Numbered from the stretch's first letter, positions 18,541 through 28,476 are shown. The stretch: 64,000 nucleotides of DNA from JABDMH01 sp965222645 (GCA_965222645.1 OZ244968.1:806001-870000), one strand, 5' to 3'. The notes: generated by a model not told the origin, from the sequence alone. Numbers and translations: made by a program.

Positions 18541-19710
18541 ATGCCTATATATCAAAGCCTTGGTAAGATACCTTCCAAAAGGCACATTCAGTACAGACAG
18601 CCCAATGGAAGCCTCTATCACGAGCAACTATTCGGTACAATCGGTTTTGACGGAATGTCGTCACTCCTTTATCACATTCATCCGCCTACCAGAGTGCAAG
18701 AGGTTGGGCCATCAGTTGATGTCTCCCCCTCTATCGCCATAGAAAAGTCGGTGCAGTCGCGTAAGCTTCTGTCATTTGATGTACCATCCGCAGTTGACTT
18801 CCTGGACAGCAGAGTGCCATTGCTTGTAAATAAGGACATTCATATTGGAGTTGCTGCACCCACGTCATCTTTGCGCGACTATTTCTATAAAAATGCCGAT
18901 GCCGATGAGCTACTATTCATTCACAAAGGCAGTGGAGTGTTGCGCACATTTGTCGGAAACATCCCATTTGAGTATGGGGACTACCTTATTATCCCAAGAG
19001 GTATGATCTATCAGATCGATTTTGAAACCAATGAAAATCGACTCTTGTATGCAGAGTCGTTTACGCCCATTTATACACCGAAAAGATATCGAAACTGGTT
19101 TGGTCAACTACTGGAGCACTCACCCTTTTGCGAAAGAGATTATAAGCTTCCAGGCGATCTAGAGACATACGATGAGACTGGTGAATTTAAAGTCAAAATA
19201 AAAAAACAGGGCATGTTGCACCAGCTTGTTTATAACCACCATCCCTTCGATGTCGTGGGTTGGGACGGATATAACTTCCCTTACGGTTTTTCCATCCACA
19301 ATTTCGAACCCATCACCGGGAGAGTACATCAACCTCCCCCCGTACATCAGACTTTTGAGACATCGGCGTTTGTAGTGTGCTCCTTTTGTCCCCGTTTGTA
19401 CGACTATCATCCCAAAGCTATTCCAGCCCCGTATAATCACTCAAACATTGACTCAGACGAGATGCTATACTACGTCGATGGGGATTTTATGAGTCGGAAT
19501 GATATTGGCCCGGGGCATATCACTTTACATCCTGCCGGTATCCCACACGGTCCCCATCCAGGAGCATACGAACGCAGTATCGGCAAGGAAAAGACTGAAG
19601 AATTAGCCGTAATGATCGATACATTTAGACCATTGATGGTGACCGAAGATGCCCTGAAAATCGATGACGGAAAATATTACAAGAGTTGGATAGAAGCGGT
19701 TGTGGTATGA
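18541..19710 (+). CDS. hmgA: Homogentisate 1,2-dioxygenase
   Basis: Opens the homogentisate ring to maleylacetoacetate using Fe(II). The N-terminus (YQSLGKIPSKRHIQYRQ, then LYHEQLFGTIGFDGMSS) and the cupin C-terminal half (GRVHQPPPVHQTFETSAFVV, DSDEMLYYVDGDF, PAGIPHGPHPGAYE) carry the family's conserved His and Glu ligands. Length 389 aa is a little under the 430-440 aa of human and Pseudomonas enzymes, as usual in Bacteroidota. It starts a two-gene operon with fahA, overlapping it by 4 bp, and is faced by a TetR regulator with a palindromic operator just upstream. Confidence 0.95.
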   Translation: MPIYQSLGKIPSKRHIQYRQPNGSLYHEQLFGTIGFDGMSSLLYHIHPPTRVQEVGPSVDVSPSIAIEKSVQSRKLLSFDVPSAVDFLDSRVPLLVNKDIHIGVAAPTSSLRDYFYKNADADELLFIHKGSGVLRTFVGNIPFEYGDYLIIPRGMIYQIDFETNENRLLYAESFTPIYTPKRYRNWFGQLLEHSPFCERDYKLPGDLETYDETGEFKVKIKKQGMLHQLVYNHHPFDVVGWDGYNFPYGFSIHNFEPITGRVHQPPPVHQTFETSAFVVCSFCPRLYDYHPKAIPAPYNHSNIDSDEMLYYVDGDFMSRNDIGPGHITLHPAGIPHGPHPGAYERSIGKEKTEELAVMIDTFRPLMVTEDALKIDDGKYYKSWIEAVVV

Positions 19711-20942
19711 AGAGCTGGATAGAAATACCTCCCGACACCGATTTTACTATTCACAATATCCCTTTTGGGATATTTTCTACACCCAGACGGGATAAGAGGA
19801 TTGGTACGATTATCGGCAATCGACTACTTGATCTCAGGGCTACCCATCAAATTGGGCTTTTCGAAGATGATGAGATTCCCCTTGATGTATTTTATCAGAA
19901 TACCTTAAATGAATTCATCCGTCTTGGAAAAAAAATTACAGTGCCATTTCGGGAGAAGTTACAAGCGTTACTATCGGATCCGGAGTCCCCACTCAAGGAA
20001 AATCCCAATCTATTTATAAAGGAAGAAAATGTGCAGATGCACATGCCCATCCAGGTGGGTGATTATACAGATTTTTACTCCAGTATCGAACACGCTACGA
20101 ATGTCGGGAAGATGTTTCGGGATCCGGAAAATGCACTGCTTCCCAATTGGCGTCACTTGCCAGTGGGATACCATGGAAGGTCTTCCTCCATTGTGGTGTC
20201 GGGAACAGATTTTCACAGACCTAACGGTCAAATCCTGAATAAGAATGGCGTACCCATCTTTTCCGCTTCTCGGCGTGTCGATTTCGAATTGGAAATGGCA
20301 TTTATAGTGGGTGGAAAAACCCAGATCGGACAGGCTGTCAGTACGAACGAAGCCAGGGATTTCATCTTTGGGATGGTATTATTTAACGATTGGTCAGCTC
20401 GCGACATTCAAAAATGGGAGTATGTCCCTCTCGGACCCTTTCTCGGTAAAAACTTCTTATCCTCCATTTCACCCTGGGTTGTTACCATCGAAGCACTGGA
20501 GCCATTTAAAGTTCAGGGGCCCATCCAAGAACCACCGGTTTTAGATTATTTGCAGACAGATGGACCCTCCAATTACGATATCATCCTGGATGTATATCTC
20601 CGGCCAAACAGACATGAAGAAAAATTAATTTCTTCGTCCAATTTTAGATACATGTACTGGAACATGTTCCAGCAGCTGGCCCATCATACCGTAAACGGCT
20701 GCAATATAAATATCGGTGATCTGATGGCATCGGGCACAATCAGCGGACCGGAATCAGGCTCCTATGGATCTTTGTTAGAACTCTCTTGGGGTGGAAAGAA
20801 ACCACTTGATTTGGGTCGGGGATTATCCCGTACTTTTTTGGAAGACAATGATACGGTAGTCCTACGCGCACATGCCGGAGAGAGAGAAAATCGTGTGGGA
20901 TTTGGAGAGGTATCCGGAATGGTATTGCCAGCTAAAATCTGA
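19707..20942 (+). CDS. fahA: Fumarylacetoacetase
   Basis: Hydrolyses fumarylacetoacetate to fumarate and acetoacetate, the last step of tyrosine breakdown. The frame is open from 19686, but the ATG at 19707 overlaps the hmgA stop as ATGA and gives the expected N-terminus (MKSWIEIPPDTDFTIHNIPF). Key blocks are YTDFYSSIEHATNVG (metal), LPVGYHGRSSS (catalytic His), DFELEMAFIVG (metal Glu) and LFNDWSARDIQKWEYVPLG (metal Asp). Length 411 aa is normal. No maleylacetoacetate isomerase gene is present in this locus. Confidence 0.95.
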   Translation: MKSWIEIPPDTDFTIHNIPFGIFSTPRRDKRIGTIIGNRLLDLRATHQIGLFEDDEIPLDVFYQNTLNEFIRLGKKITVPFREKLQALLSDPESPLKENPNLFIKEENVQMHMPIQVGDYTDFYSSIEHATNVGKMFRDPENALLPNWRHLPVGYHGRSSSIVVSGTDFHRPNGQILNKNGVPIFSASRRVDFELEMAFIVGGKTQIGQAVSTNEARDFIFGMVLFNDWSARDIQKWEYVPLGPFLGKNFLSSISPWVVTIEALEPFKVQGPIQEPPVLDYLQTDGPSNYDIILDVYLRPNRHEEKLISSSNFRYMYWNMFQQLAHHTVNGCNINIGDLMASGTISGPESGSYGSLLELSWGGKKPLDLGRGLSRTFLEDNDTVVLRAHAGERENRVGFGEVSGMVLPAKI

Positions 20943-21046
20943 ATTGATACTCCTACAATCCTTTTTACCCGATGAAATGCCAACATCATGTTTTCCATAA
21001 ACTGCCATTGCCGGAAAAGTTGCTGTGTTATATAATATTGTGCAAC

Positions 21047-22147
21047 TCACGGCGAAAATCTTTCAAAGTTCTTTCCATTGTATTTAAACGCTCCGGCATT
21101 ATGTGTCCCAAGCCAGATAAAACCAAACTTGTCTTTATAAATCGAATAACTGAGTACATCAACTTTATCAAATTTGACCGGATAGTGCAGCAGTTTTTCG
21201 CCGGAATATCTGTATACCCCATCATCGTAAGATGCCATCCACAAATCTCCATCGTCGTCCAAGGTCATGGATAAAAAATACGGATAAATTTTTTTCCCAT
21301 TATCAGTCGAATAAATTGCACCAGTTTTTTGAATAAAATCAATTTGATTTGACTCCTGACCTCTATTTTTCTCACTTGAGATCTGATATCTATAACGGCT
21401 ATTGCAAAACCAAAAAAAACCATCGTGATCCTCGACAATTGATCTGATTCCGAAATCACCACCTTCCGGAGTCTCGGTCAATTGCTTCTCATAGTACCAG
21501 CCAATCGATCAGCCATCAAACCGGCAGACTCCAAGCGAAGCTGTTCCAAACCACAAGGCACCACTGCGATCTTTATACACGGTATAAATGCCGTAAGGAT
21601 TCCAGGACGCATCCGGGTTATTTTTATGAAATTCATTTGCGCGATCTGTTTTGGGAAATGCCAGTGGGTACAAATAGTTGCCATCATAACGAAGCGGACC
21701 ATCGTGATGGGTTCCCATTCTAAACCATAGGTCACTGCTTTGGAGTTTCCATTCATGAGCCGAGGAATCAGCGTTGGCAATTTGCAATGTCCGGAATTCC
21801 GACCCGTCAAATTTGCTAACACCCTCTCCAGTATCAAAGAAAATATTTCCGAAACTATCCTCCTGTATTCCTATGACATGATTACTGCATAGTCCGTCAG
21901 TCATATCAAACCGAATAAGCTCTGCTCCGTCAAGTCGACAGACGCCGTAGTTGCCACCTGCAAACCAATACGTCTCATCACTTGACTGGTAAATAACTGT
22001 GATTTTTTCAGGTAGTTTTTTAGCTACCTCACCCTTGGCACTGGTCCTTTGCGGGCGGTCTGATTCAGTCTGCCTGCTGGTGGATGTATCCTTGCCGATG
22101 CAGGCTAAAAGCAGAAACAACAGCGTGGAAAGTAAAGTAAAATTCAT
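21047..22147 (-). pseudogene. Two-component-regulator-type propeller lipoprotein interrupted by in-frame TGA
   Basis: The reading frame starts with a lipoprotein signal (LLFLLLACIGKD) and runs as ligand-binding propeller repeats (YWFAGGNYGVCRLDG, LWFGTASLGVCRFDG) to a TGA at 21509-21511. Directly after it, in the same frame, the sequence continues as SIGWYYEKQLTETPEGGDFG, IRSIVEDHDGFFWFC and further repeats up to a natural end at 21047 (YNGKNFERFSP). No frameshift is involved; one codon makes the stop. The full protein would be about 366 aa without kinase or output domain. It is either a recent nonsense mutation, a sequencing error or, less likely, read-through. Confidence 0.7.
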
Positions 22148-22203
22148 CTTTTTTATATTCCGGCGCCATCAGCTAGTAATACCGGTTATCCCATGATTTC
22201 ATA

Positions 22204-22386
22204 CTATTCCCTAAGGTGCTCGGATGGATCTCGGAAATCCTGAAACGAAAGCACGTCAATAAATCGTTTTGCTGCTTCAATCACCTCCAACACAATCGAT
22301 GCATTTGCCTCATAACGATCACCCAAAATCAAATGATTCGGATCGTACTTTCGAATTGCATTAAAAATTGCCCTGTAATTTTCATA
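22204..22386 (-). pseudogene. Glycoside hydrolase C-terminal remnant
   Basis: Between two real genes, the reverse strand encodes about 60 codons with no start codon: YRAIFNAIRKYDPNHLILGD, then RYEANASIVLEVIEAAKRF and IDVLSFQDF, ending with a TAG at 22204. This resembles the stretch before the catalytic Glu region of (beta/alpha)8 glycoside hydrolases such as agarase-like or GH42-like enzymes (conserved KYDPNHLILGDR). The frame is blocked upstream by TAA, and the catalytic parts are missing, so it is a decayed fragment. Confidence 0.6.
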
Positions 22387-22470
22387 TTATCAGCTTTTGT
22401 CTATCTCCCGGGATAAATTGTATCAATACGCCAGTACCCACCACAAAGAATGTCATTAAGAGTCATGACA

Positions 22471-24246
22471 TTACCTTAAGATCAGGACCTGTTGCACTTT
22501 GCGACCTGCTTCTCTGTTCCCAGCGTTATCCAAAAGTTGGTAATCAACCACAATAACGTGCATCCCCTCCAATACTTGTTTATTCCCCACATAGCCACTC
22601 CAATCACTATTAGAACCCTCATACAGTTTTATTCCCCATCTGTTGTAGACCGATACATGATACTGATCAATATTACAATCCGAAAATAGCTGAAATGAAT
22701 CATTAACACCGTCCCCGTTAGGTGTAATTGCATTAGGTAAGAAAATATTGCAATTGCAGTCCGGCATATCGAGATTAAATTCTAAAATTTCAGGATTAGA
22801 GCAATCATCGAAGCGTGCCCTAAATAAACCGACTGAATTCAGATCACGATCTAATTCAGGGAAGCCATCTTCCCAGAAAAATCCATCCGGCAATGTCACC
22901 TTCCACGATTCTGAGCAAGCTAAGACTGTGTCAAGTAGTTTAATCTCTGGAATTTCTCGGGTCATGCAGACATCGCCGATCGGAAAATCATAGGTAAAGA
23001 CCAATGTCTGTGATGTCACCTCAGTAGGGATCATTGGAGAATCTTGCGAAGTTGTATCGATCGCATGAAACCTTATCAAAAAAGGTTCCAGTTGTGACTC
23101 GGAGCTCCGATCCCACCCGAAACATTCTTCTTTATCATTCAAGGTCATTTTCAATAAAAAATACGGGATATCTATGGGATATTTTTCGGATAAAACTTTA
23201 TTCCCAAGCACATAAAGATACTCCTCATCCATAAATGACGAAATTTCATCCGTATCGATTGATCTGCTTGAGTTAAATATTAGGTGATCACTCAACTCAC
23301 CTGTTTTTTTATCAATATGCACATATGAAAACGAGTTTGCATTTCCCATTGGTGTCTTAAATACTGCAAAACCATTCCCATCTGATTGCAGACCCATAGT
23401 AGATGATCTACCACTAAATTTTCTGGAAGTACTCACCCATTCCAGATTCGCACTTGGATTCAGTTTGTAGAAAAAAGTGTGATCCCCTTTGACTCCCTGA
23501 AATAAATAACCTCCGTCTATTTCAAGAGGGCCTCCAATGGAATGCACTCCACCGGAAACATCTAACTCGATCAGCCATTTTGTATTTCCATCTTGATCAA
23601 GTCCATAGTGAAACGGACCTGACCGACAGATGAAATTCCCATTTTTATCAATGATTGCATCACCTTCTGATTCAAATGGAGAAAACCTTCGAGCCCATTG
23701 AAAATTGAGATTTTGATCAAATACAGAAATAAAGCCTAATTTCTGAGTATCAAAATGCAACAAAAGTCCGTAGAGCATGAGCACCCCATCTCGCAGGTCC
23801 AGACTGTAGGAAAAATGATCTACAGTGCCTGTCTCAATTAATTTGAATTTTGATAGCTCTCCGCTGGGATTGACCTTCATTAAGAAAAGCATTTCTTGCC
23901 CTCCACGGTATGCACTGCCGTAAACGTAAACATTATTCTCGCCATCGACTGCCAAGTCCCTAAATTCAAGATATTCAGTAGTACGCTCATAGCTATAAGA
24001 CCATATTACATCCCCACAATGATCTAACCGGATTAAATAAATCTTTCCATTTACGGGTTGTGTCGCTCCTTCGTCAGAGGAATCACCGATAAGAATGTCA
24101 CCATTGCTAAGTGGAAGAAGTTTCCGGTTGAAAGTCTCAGGATGATCAGGCAGTGATAAGAAATAGGACTGAGCAATAGCCGATAATGGGCATATCATGA
24201 GGAGGAGGAAAATCGAATTTCTAGAAAAGAATAAAGATAAAATCAT
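22471..24246 (-). CDS. Secreted protein with gliding-associated (type B) C-terminal domain
   Basis: The start is placed at ATG 24246, giving the signal peptide ILSLFFSRNSIFLLLMICPL followed by SAIAQ; a TTG 30 bp upstream is possible. Residues 25-400 repeat motifs such as DHCGDVIWSYSYE, VDGENNVYVYGSAYRGG and DKNGNFICRSG, like the beta-propeller repeats of other Bacteroidota surface proteins. The end is a type B T9SS domain: IFLPNAITPNGDGVNDSFQL, VSVYNRWGIKLYEG and GRKVQQVLILR. It is expected on the cell surface or outside. No enzymatic motif is visible. Confidence 0.8.
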   Translation of the reverse strand: MILSLFFSRNSIFLLLMICPLSAIAQSYFLSLPDHPETFNRKLLPLSNGDILIGDSSDEGATQPVNGKIYLIRLDHCGDVIWSYSYERTTEYLEFRDLAVDGENNVYVYGSAYRGGQEMLFLMKVNPSGELSKFKLIETGTVDHFSYSLDLRDGVLMLYGLLLHFDTQKLGFISVFDQNLNFQWARRFSPFESEGDAIIDKNGNFICRSGPFHYGLDQDGNTKWLIELDVSGGVHSIGGPLEIDGGYLFQGVKGDHTFFYKLNPSANLEWVSTSRKFSGRSSTMGLQSDGNGFAVFKTPMGNANSFSYVHIDKKTGELSDHLIFNSSRSIDTDEISSFMDEEYLYVLGNKVLSEKYPIDIPYFLLKMTLNDKEECFGWDRSSESQLEPFLIRFHAIDTTSQDSPMIPTEVTSQTLVFTYDFPIGDVCMTREIPEIKLLDTVLACSESWKVTLPDGFFWEDGFPELDRDLNSVGLFRARFDDCSNPEILEFNLDMPDCNCNIFLPNAITPNGDGVNDSFQLFSDCNIDQYHVSVYNRWGIKLYEGSNSDWSGYVGNKQVLEGMHVIVVDYQLLDNAGNREAGRKVQQVLILR

Positions 24247-24332
24247 AGCAAGCCGAATTCTCAGTACTTTATCCAAAGAATAAATTTGGCATCAACTATC
24301 ACATGTGGCATGTAGTATAAAATGTATCAAAA

Positions 24333-27300
24333 CTACAACGCCTCCCTCCTCTTAAATACTATTTTCGAGATGGCACAAACCGTTTTTTCGTCATTTCCCA
24401 AAAACATCAAATAAATATCTTGTCTGTCTTCCACGCTACGCAGAGCAATTGTCTTTATACCTCGCCCCTGTGCAGTAGCTTGTGGTACCTCCATGGATCC
24501 GACCACTCTTCCTTCCGGAGACCCAACCCGCACATCGATTGTTCCTCCTCCAAAATACTGTGGATGCCAGCTCATGTGGAGGTCTAAACTACCGATGGAG
24601 GTGAGGTCTATATCCTTCATTAGAACATATCCCTTATCGGCTGCCAGAATAAAGTCAATTGGTGCATCCAAACCGGCTTGCTTTGCCTGCTCTTCTGTAA
24701 GCGTCATCACGCTCGCCACTACAGCGGAATCCACATCCCCCGGAAGCAATTCCGGTCGTCTCAATCTCAACAATTTGCGTCCTTGTAGTGATTCAGCACC
24801 TTCTGCTCCCGAGTCATTGTAAGAGGCCATCAACACGTAGGACCCCGAAATATCATCATTTGATTTTTCAAAAGTAAAGGAACCCCTGTGGGATAAAAAA
24901 TTGTCGGGTGTGGGTTGGTCAGCGACGGACAATATATATTCGACCATCTGCTCTACCTCCTCTTCCGAATGTTGTGGGTGAGCCGCCATAGCATTCGGAC
25001 CCCATACTCCACCACCTCCATTTATAATCTTATCTGCCAGATAGGTCTTTGCGTCACTTTCATCTTTATATTTTTTTGCAATATCACTGTATGTCGGGCC
25101 CACTGATTCCCTGTCTATAAAATGACAGGATTTACAGTCTGACTGATCCATTAGATTTTTACCAGCAACAAATTTAGATGATGCAGCCAGGGCTTCGTGA
25201 CCCATGGAGATCACATTTATATCCACTCCTTCTTTGAGGTAATTTATGGTCGTAACTACCTTGTCGGATGCAATACCGTCATCGATACTTCCATCTTCCT
25301 TGTCTGTGACTTTTACCACATAATCGATGCTTTCGCCGGGCCAGAAAAAGGTGCGATTACCGTTGAGCTGCCAGGTTACTTGAGGAGGTTCATTTCCCAC
25401 ACGGATTATCACTTCCTCACTTCCGATCAATCCCTCGCCATCCCTTACCTCTAATCTCACCACATATCGGCCCGGCGCCTCGAATGTATATTTGGGATTT
25501 GTCTCCGAAGAAGTGCCTTCTCCCTCACCGAAGGTCCACTGATATTTAAGCTTGTCTCCATCTGGATCAGCAGAGCCCTCACCGGAAAAAGATACTGAGA
25601 GAGGACTTGCACCAATTGTAGTACTAGCGAGGAGTGATGGAATGGGCTCGCGATTTCCACTGATGTATTTTATATGCACCAACCTGGCATCTGGATTTTT
25701 AGAAAACCAGGCAGTTCCGTATTCCAGCATATACATATCACCGTCGGGGCTCATGATAATATCATTTGGATTATTAAATTTTTGTGATGGCATGAAAGGC
25801 TCCATCCGTAGAAGATCACCCTCCTCATCCATCGTGATGCTCATCATCCAGCCCCTTATCCAATCGTATGTAAATAACTTTTTATCATAGTACCGCGGAA
25901 ACCGACGCGGATTATCCGGATAATCCTCAACATAAAAAACAGGTCCAGCCATTGCATTTCTACCACCGGTTCCCAGTAATGGAAATTCCTCTGATTCATC
26001 ATACGGATACCAGATAAAGGCTGGATTAGCCGGAGGTAAATTCTGTATCCCCGTGTTATTAGGCGAATTATTTACAGGATTTTCGGGGTCGTGCTTTTTT
26101 AGTGATTTTTTGGTTGCAAAATCGTATTCGTGGTATGGTTTATTATCTCCATTAAAATATGGCCACCCGAAAAACCCTGCCTTCCTGGCTTGATTGACTT
26201 CGTCGTGACCTTTCGGACCCCTCCCTATAGAATCCTTGCCCGCATCCGGGCCCACATCTCCCCAATATAAGTATCCGTTGCGTTTATCAATCGAGATCCG
26301 GTATGGATTACGGCAACCCATAACATAAATTTCTGGTCTTCCCTGGGAGCCATCCCTGGGAAACAGATTTCCCTCAGGAATAGAGTAGGTGCCATCGGGC
26401 TCTGGCTTTATTCTCAAGACCTTCCCCCTCAAATCACCGGTATTGCTCGATGATTTTTGTGCATCCCATGGCGATCGACCGGGCCGCTCATCACTAGGAG
26501 AATACCCATCCGACTTGAACGGATTGGTATCGTCGCCCGAAGAAATAAATAGATTTCCTTCCGGGCCAAACTCTAAGCATCCGGCGGAATGACAACACTC
26601 ATCCCGCTGCGTTTTGATTTCCAACAAAACAATCTCCGATGCAAATTCAATGCTGTCTCCCTTCCACTCGAACCGCGATACGTGTTGCTTTGCTTCATCT
26701 CCGGGCGGGGAATAAAATAAATACAACCAATTATTTGTGTCAAATTCCGGATCGAGTGCTAAGCCCAACAATCCATCCTCTTGCCCAGTGTATACAGGTA
26801 ACGTATTTACAACCTTTGACTTTCCTTCCTTTTCGTCATAGAGGCGTATGTCTCCCCTTCTCTCGACAAACAAGAGGCGCCCGTCCGGAAGCATTTCCAA
26901 TTCCATTGGCTCGTTGAGGTAATCTTCCAACACAATTTTTTTAAATCGATTCTCCTCAGGGATGACAGTTTCCGCTGCGTAATTAAGAGGTCTTCCCTCC
27001 CCGGCCGCATAGGTAATTCCACCCCAAAGATGCTTGAGGAAAGCCTCTTCGCTAAAGCTTTCATCAGTGTGTCCACCACCTGTATAAAAAGCTCGACCAC
27101 CTTCAAAATCATGGTACCATGCGATAGGGTGATTGGATCCATTGGTACCACCTTCATAACTGGATTCATCAAGGTTGAGAAGCACATCTAGGTCAGGTTG
27201 GATGTTGCGGTAGTTGTACCATTCATCCGTGCGGAACCACCGTTCCGGTAGATGCTTGCACGAGATATGGTCATGATTTAAAACATCGATCTCTGCATCT

Positions 27301-27728
27301 CTCACATTGGGATCACTGGGGTGGCCGTTAAAATAAGCCCCGACCAATTGCCCATACCAAGGCCAATCATATTCAGTATCTGCAGCCGCGTGAATGCCGA
27401 CGAAGCCTCCTCCAGCCTGAATATATCTCTGCATTGTCAATTGCTGGGCATCATCTAACACATCCAGTGTAGTATTGAGAAAAATCAACGCCGCGTATTC
27501 ATCCAGCCGGTCACGCACAAACCAACTGGCATCTTCTGTCGAGTCTATCTCAAAACCATGCTCTGAGGCAAGCTTGGCGATTGCTATCCGGCCTGGTTCG
27601 ATTGACGTATGTCTAAATCCATCCGTCTTGGAAAATATCAGGAGTTTTTTAGGGCCCTTAGTCGAATTTACATTGCAGGCTGACAGCACAATCAGGGGAA
27701 GGAGCGCAAATAGAAATCTTAAACACAT
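24333..27728 (-). CDS. Five-domain lipoprotein: ThuA, PQQ-type sugar dehydrogenase, PKD, cytochrome c, CBM6-like
   Basis: A lipobox (VLSAC, Cys18) marks an outer-membrane or periplasmic lipoprotein. Domains in order: ThuA (about 28-245; KLLIFSKTDGFRHTS, GGGFVGIHAAADTEYDWPWY), a six-bladed soluble-glucose/aldose-dehydrogenase-type propeller that binds PQQ (about 260-690; GQEDGLLGLALDPEF, MGCRNPYRISID), a PKD domain (about 705-785; GSADPDGDKLKYQWTFGEG), a monohaem cytochrome c (CKSCH at 863-867, distal NAMAAHPQHSEEEVEQMVEY) and a CBM6-like beta-sandwich end (about 950-1131). The cytochrome can take electrons from the dehydrogenase within one chain, and the C-terminal domain may hold a polysaccharide. 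This architecture recurs in Bacteroidota; the substrate is not known. Confidence 0.88.
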   Translation of the reverse strand: MCLRFLFALLPLIVLSACNVNSTKGPKKLLIFSKTDGFRHTSIEPGRIAIAKLASEHGFEIDSTEDASWFVRDRLDEYAALIFLNTTLDVLDDAQQLTMQRYIQAGGGFVGIHAAADTEYDWPWYGQLVGAYFNGHPSDPNVRDAEIDVLNHDHISCKHLPERWFRTDEWYNYRNIQPDLDVLLNLDESSYEGGTNGSNHPIAWYHDFEGGRAFYTGGGHTDESFSEEAFLKHLWGGITYAAGEGRPLNYAAETVIPEENRFKKIVLEDYLNEPMELEMLPDGRLLFVERRGDIRLYDEKEGKSKVVNTLPVYTGQEDGLLGLALDPEFDTNNWLYLFYSPPGDEAKQHVSRFEWKGDSIEFASEIVLLEIKTQRDECCHSAGCLEFGPEGNLFISSGDDTNPFKSDGYSPSDERPGRSPWDAQKSSSNTGDLRGKVLRIKPEPDGTYSIPEGNLFPRDGSQGRPEIYVMGCRNPYRISIDKRNGYLYWGDVGPDAGKDSIGRGPKGHDEVNQARKAGFFGWPYFNGDNKPYHEYDFATKKSLKKHDPENPVNNSPNNTGIQNLPPANPAFIWYPYDESEEFPLLGTGGRNAMAGPVFYVEDYPDNPRRFPRYYDKKLFTYDWIRGWMMSITMDEEGDLLRMEPFMPSQKFNNPNDIIMSPDGDMYMLEYGTAWFSKNPDARLVHIKYISGNREPIPSLLASTTIGASPLSVSFSGEGSADPDGDKLKYQWTFGEGEGTSSETNPKYTFEAPGRYVVRLEVRDGEGLIGSEEVIIRVGNEPPQVTWQLNGNRTFFWPGESIDYVVKVTDKEDGSIDDGIASDKVVTTINYLKEGVDINVISMGHEALAASSKFVAGKNLMDQSDCKSCHFIDRESVGPTYSDIAKKYKDESDAKTYLADKIINGGGGVWGPNAMAAHPQHSEEEVEQMVEYILSVADQPTPDNFLSHRGSFTFEKSNDDISGSYVLMASYNDSGAEGAESLQGRKLLRLRRPELLPGDVDSAVVASVMTLTEEQAKQAGLDAPIDFILAADKGYVLMKDIDLTSIGSLDLHMSWHPQYFGGGTIDVRVGSPEGRVVGSMEVPQATAQGRGIKTIALRSVEDRQDIYLMFLGNDEKTVCAISKIVFKRREAL

Positions 27729-27902
27729 GTAGACTCGATCTTGATTTGTTTGGAAAAAGGCATAAATCTAGCTAAAATCAGGAAACATGTGCACACCTTA
27801 TGTTGCTCAATAATATCATCTCCACAGATCGTAGTGTGACCACAGTACCGGGCAAAGACCGATCATTTAGCCGGCCTCCAAAACCGACCATGTGTAGATT
27901 TT

Positions 27903-27925
27903 CTATATTGCACTTCACAATATAG
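27903..27925. promoter_or_regulatory. Inverted repeat before slyD-like gene
   Basis: CTATATTG and CAATATAG form perfect 8-bp arms with a 7-bp spacer, ending 5 bp before the ATG at 27931. It could be an operator or an mRNA hairpin masking initiation. No ribosome-binding site is visible in the gap. Confidence 0.5.
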
Positions 27926-27930
27926 GTGCA

Positions 27931-28419
27931 ATGGCAATAAAGAAGAACGACGTAGTGATCCTGCACTATAAACTGCAGGAGGAAAATGAGGAGGGTGAAT
28001 TAGTTGAGTCTACATTTGGGAGTGAACCTTTGAAGTTTATATTTGGAATCGGTCAGATGATTCCTGCCTTTGAAGAGAACCTTGAGAGCAAAGCAGAAGG
28101 CGAGAATTTTGCCTTTGGAATACCCGCTGAAGAAGGGTACGGACTTTATGATGATCGCGCCATTGCAAATATTCCGTTAAAGGATTTTGAACGGGATGGA
28201 AAGATCAATCCGGAAGACGTCGCACTTGGGAAGTCCGTAAATCTCCAAGATCACCAGGGCAATCAGTATACAGGGAGAATTACGGAAATTGAAAACGAAA
28301 TGGTAAAAATTGATTTCAATCATCCGATGGCGGGTATTGACCTTCACTTTACCGGTGAAATTGTGAACGTACGGGAAGCCACAGAATCGGAGTTGGATCA
28401 TGGACATGTACACGAATAG
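27931..28419 (+). CDS. FKBP-type peptidyl-prolyl isomerase, SlyD-like
   Basis: 162 aa, cytosolic. The FKBP core (KKNDVVILHYKLQ, FIFGIGQMIPAFEENLESKA) is interrupted by the insert-in-flap domain typical of SlyD (about residues 65-125), and GIPAEEGYGLYDD is the standard SlyD signature. The C-terminal tail is short with only a few His (DHGHVHE), in contrast to the long metal-binding tail of Escherichia coli SlyD. It should act as a folding helper and prolyl isomerase. It stands alone, with an inverted repeat directly before the start. Confidence 0.92.
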   Translation: MAIKKNDVVILHYKLQEENEEGELVESTFGSEPLKFIFGIGQMIPAFEENLESKAEGENFAFGIPAEEGYGLYDDRAIANIPLKDFERDGKINPEDVALGKSVNLQDHQGNQYTGRITEIENEMVKIDFNHPMAGIDLHFTGEIVNVREATESELDHGHVHE

Positions 28420-28476
28420 CATGGATAGCGTTAGCTCTTGATATCTGATTGTTTCTAATAAGATTTGGAATCATTC

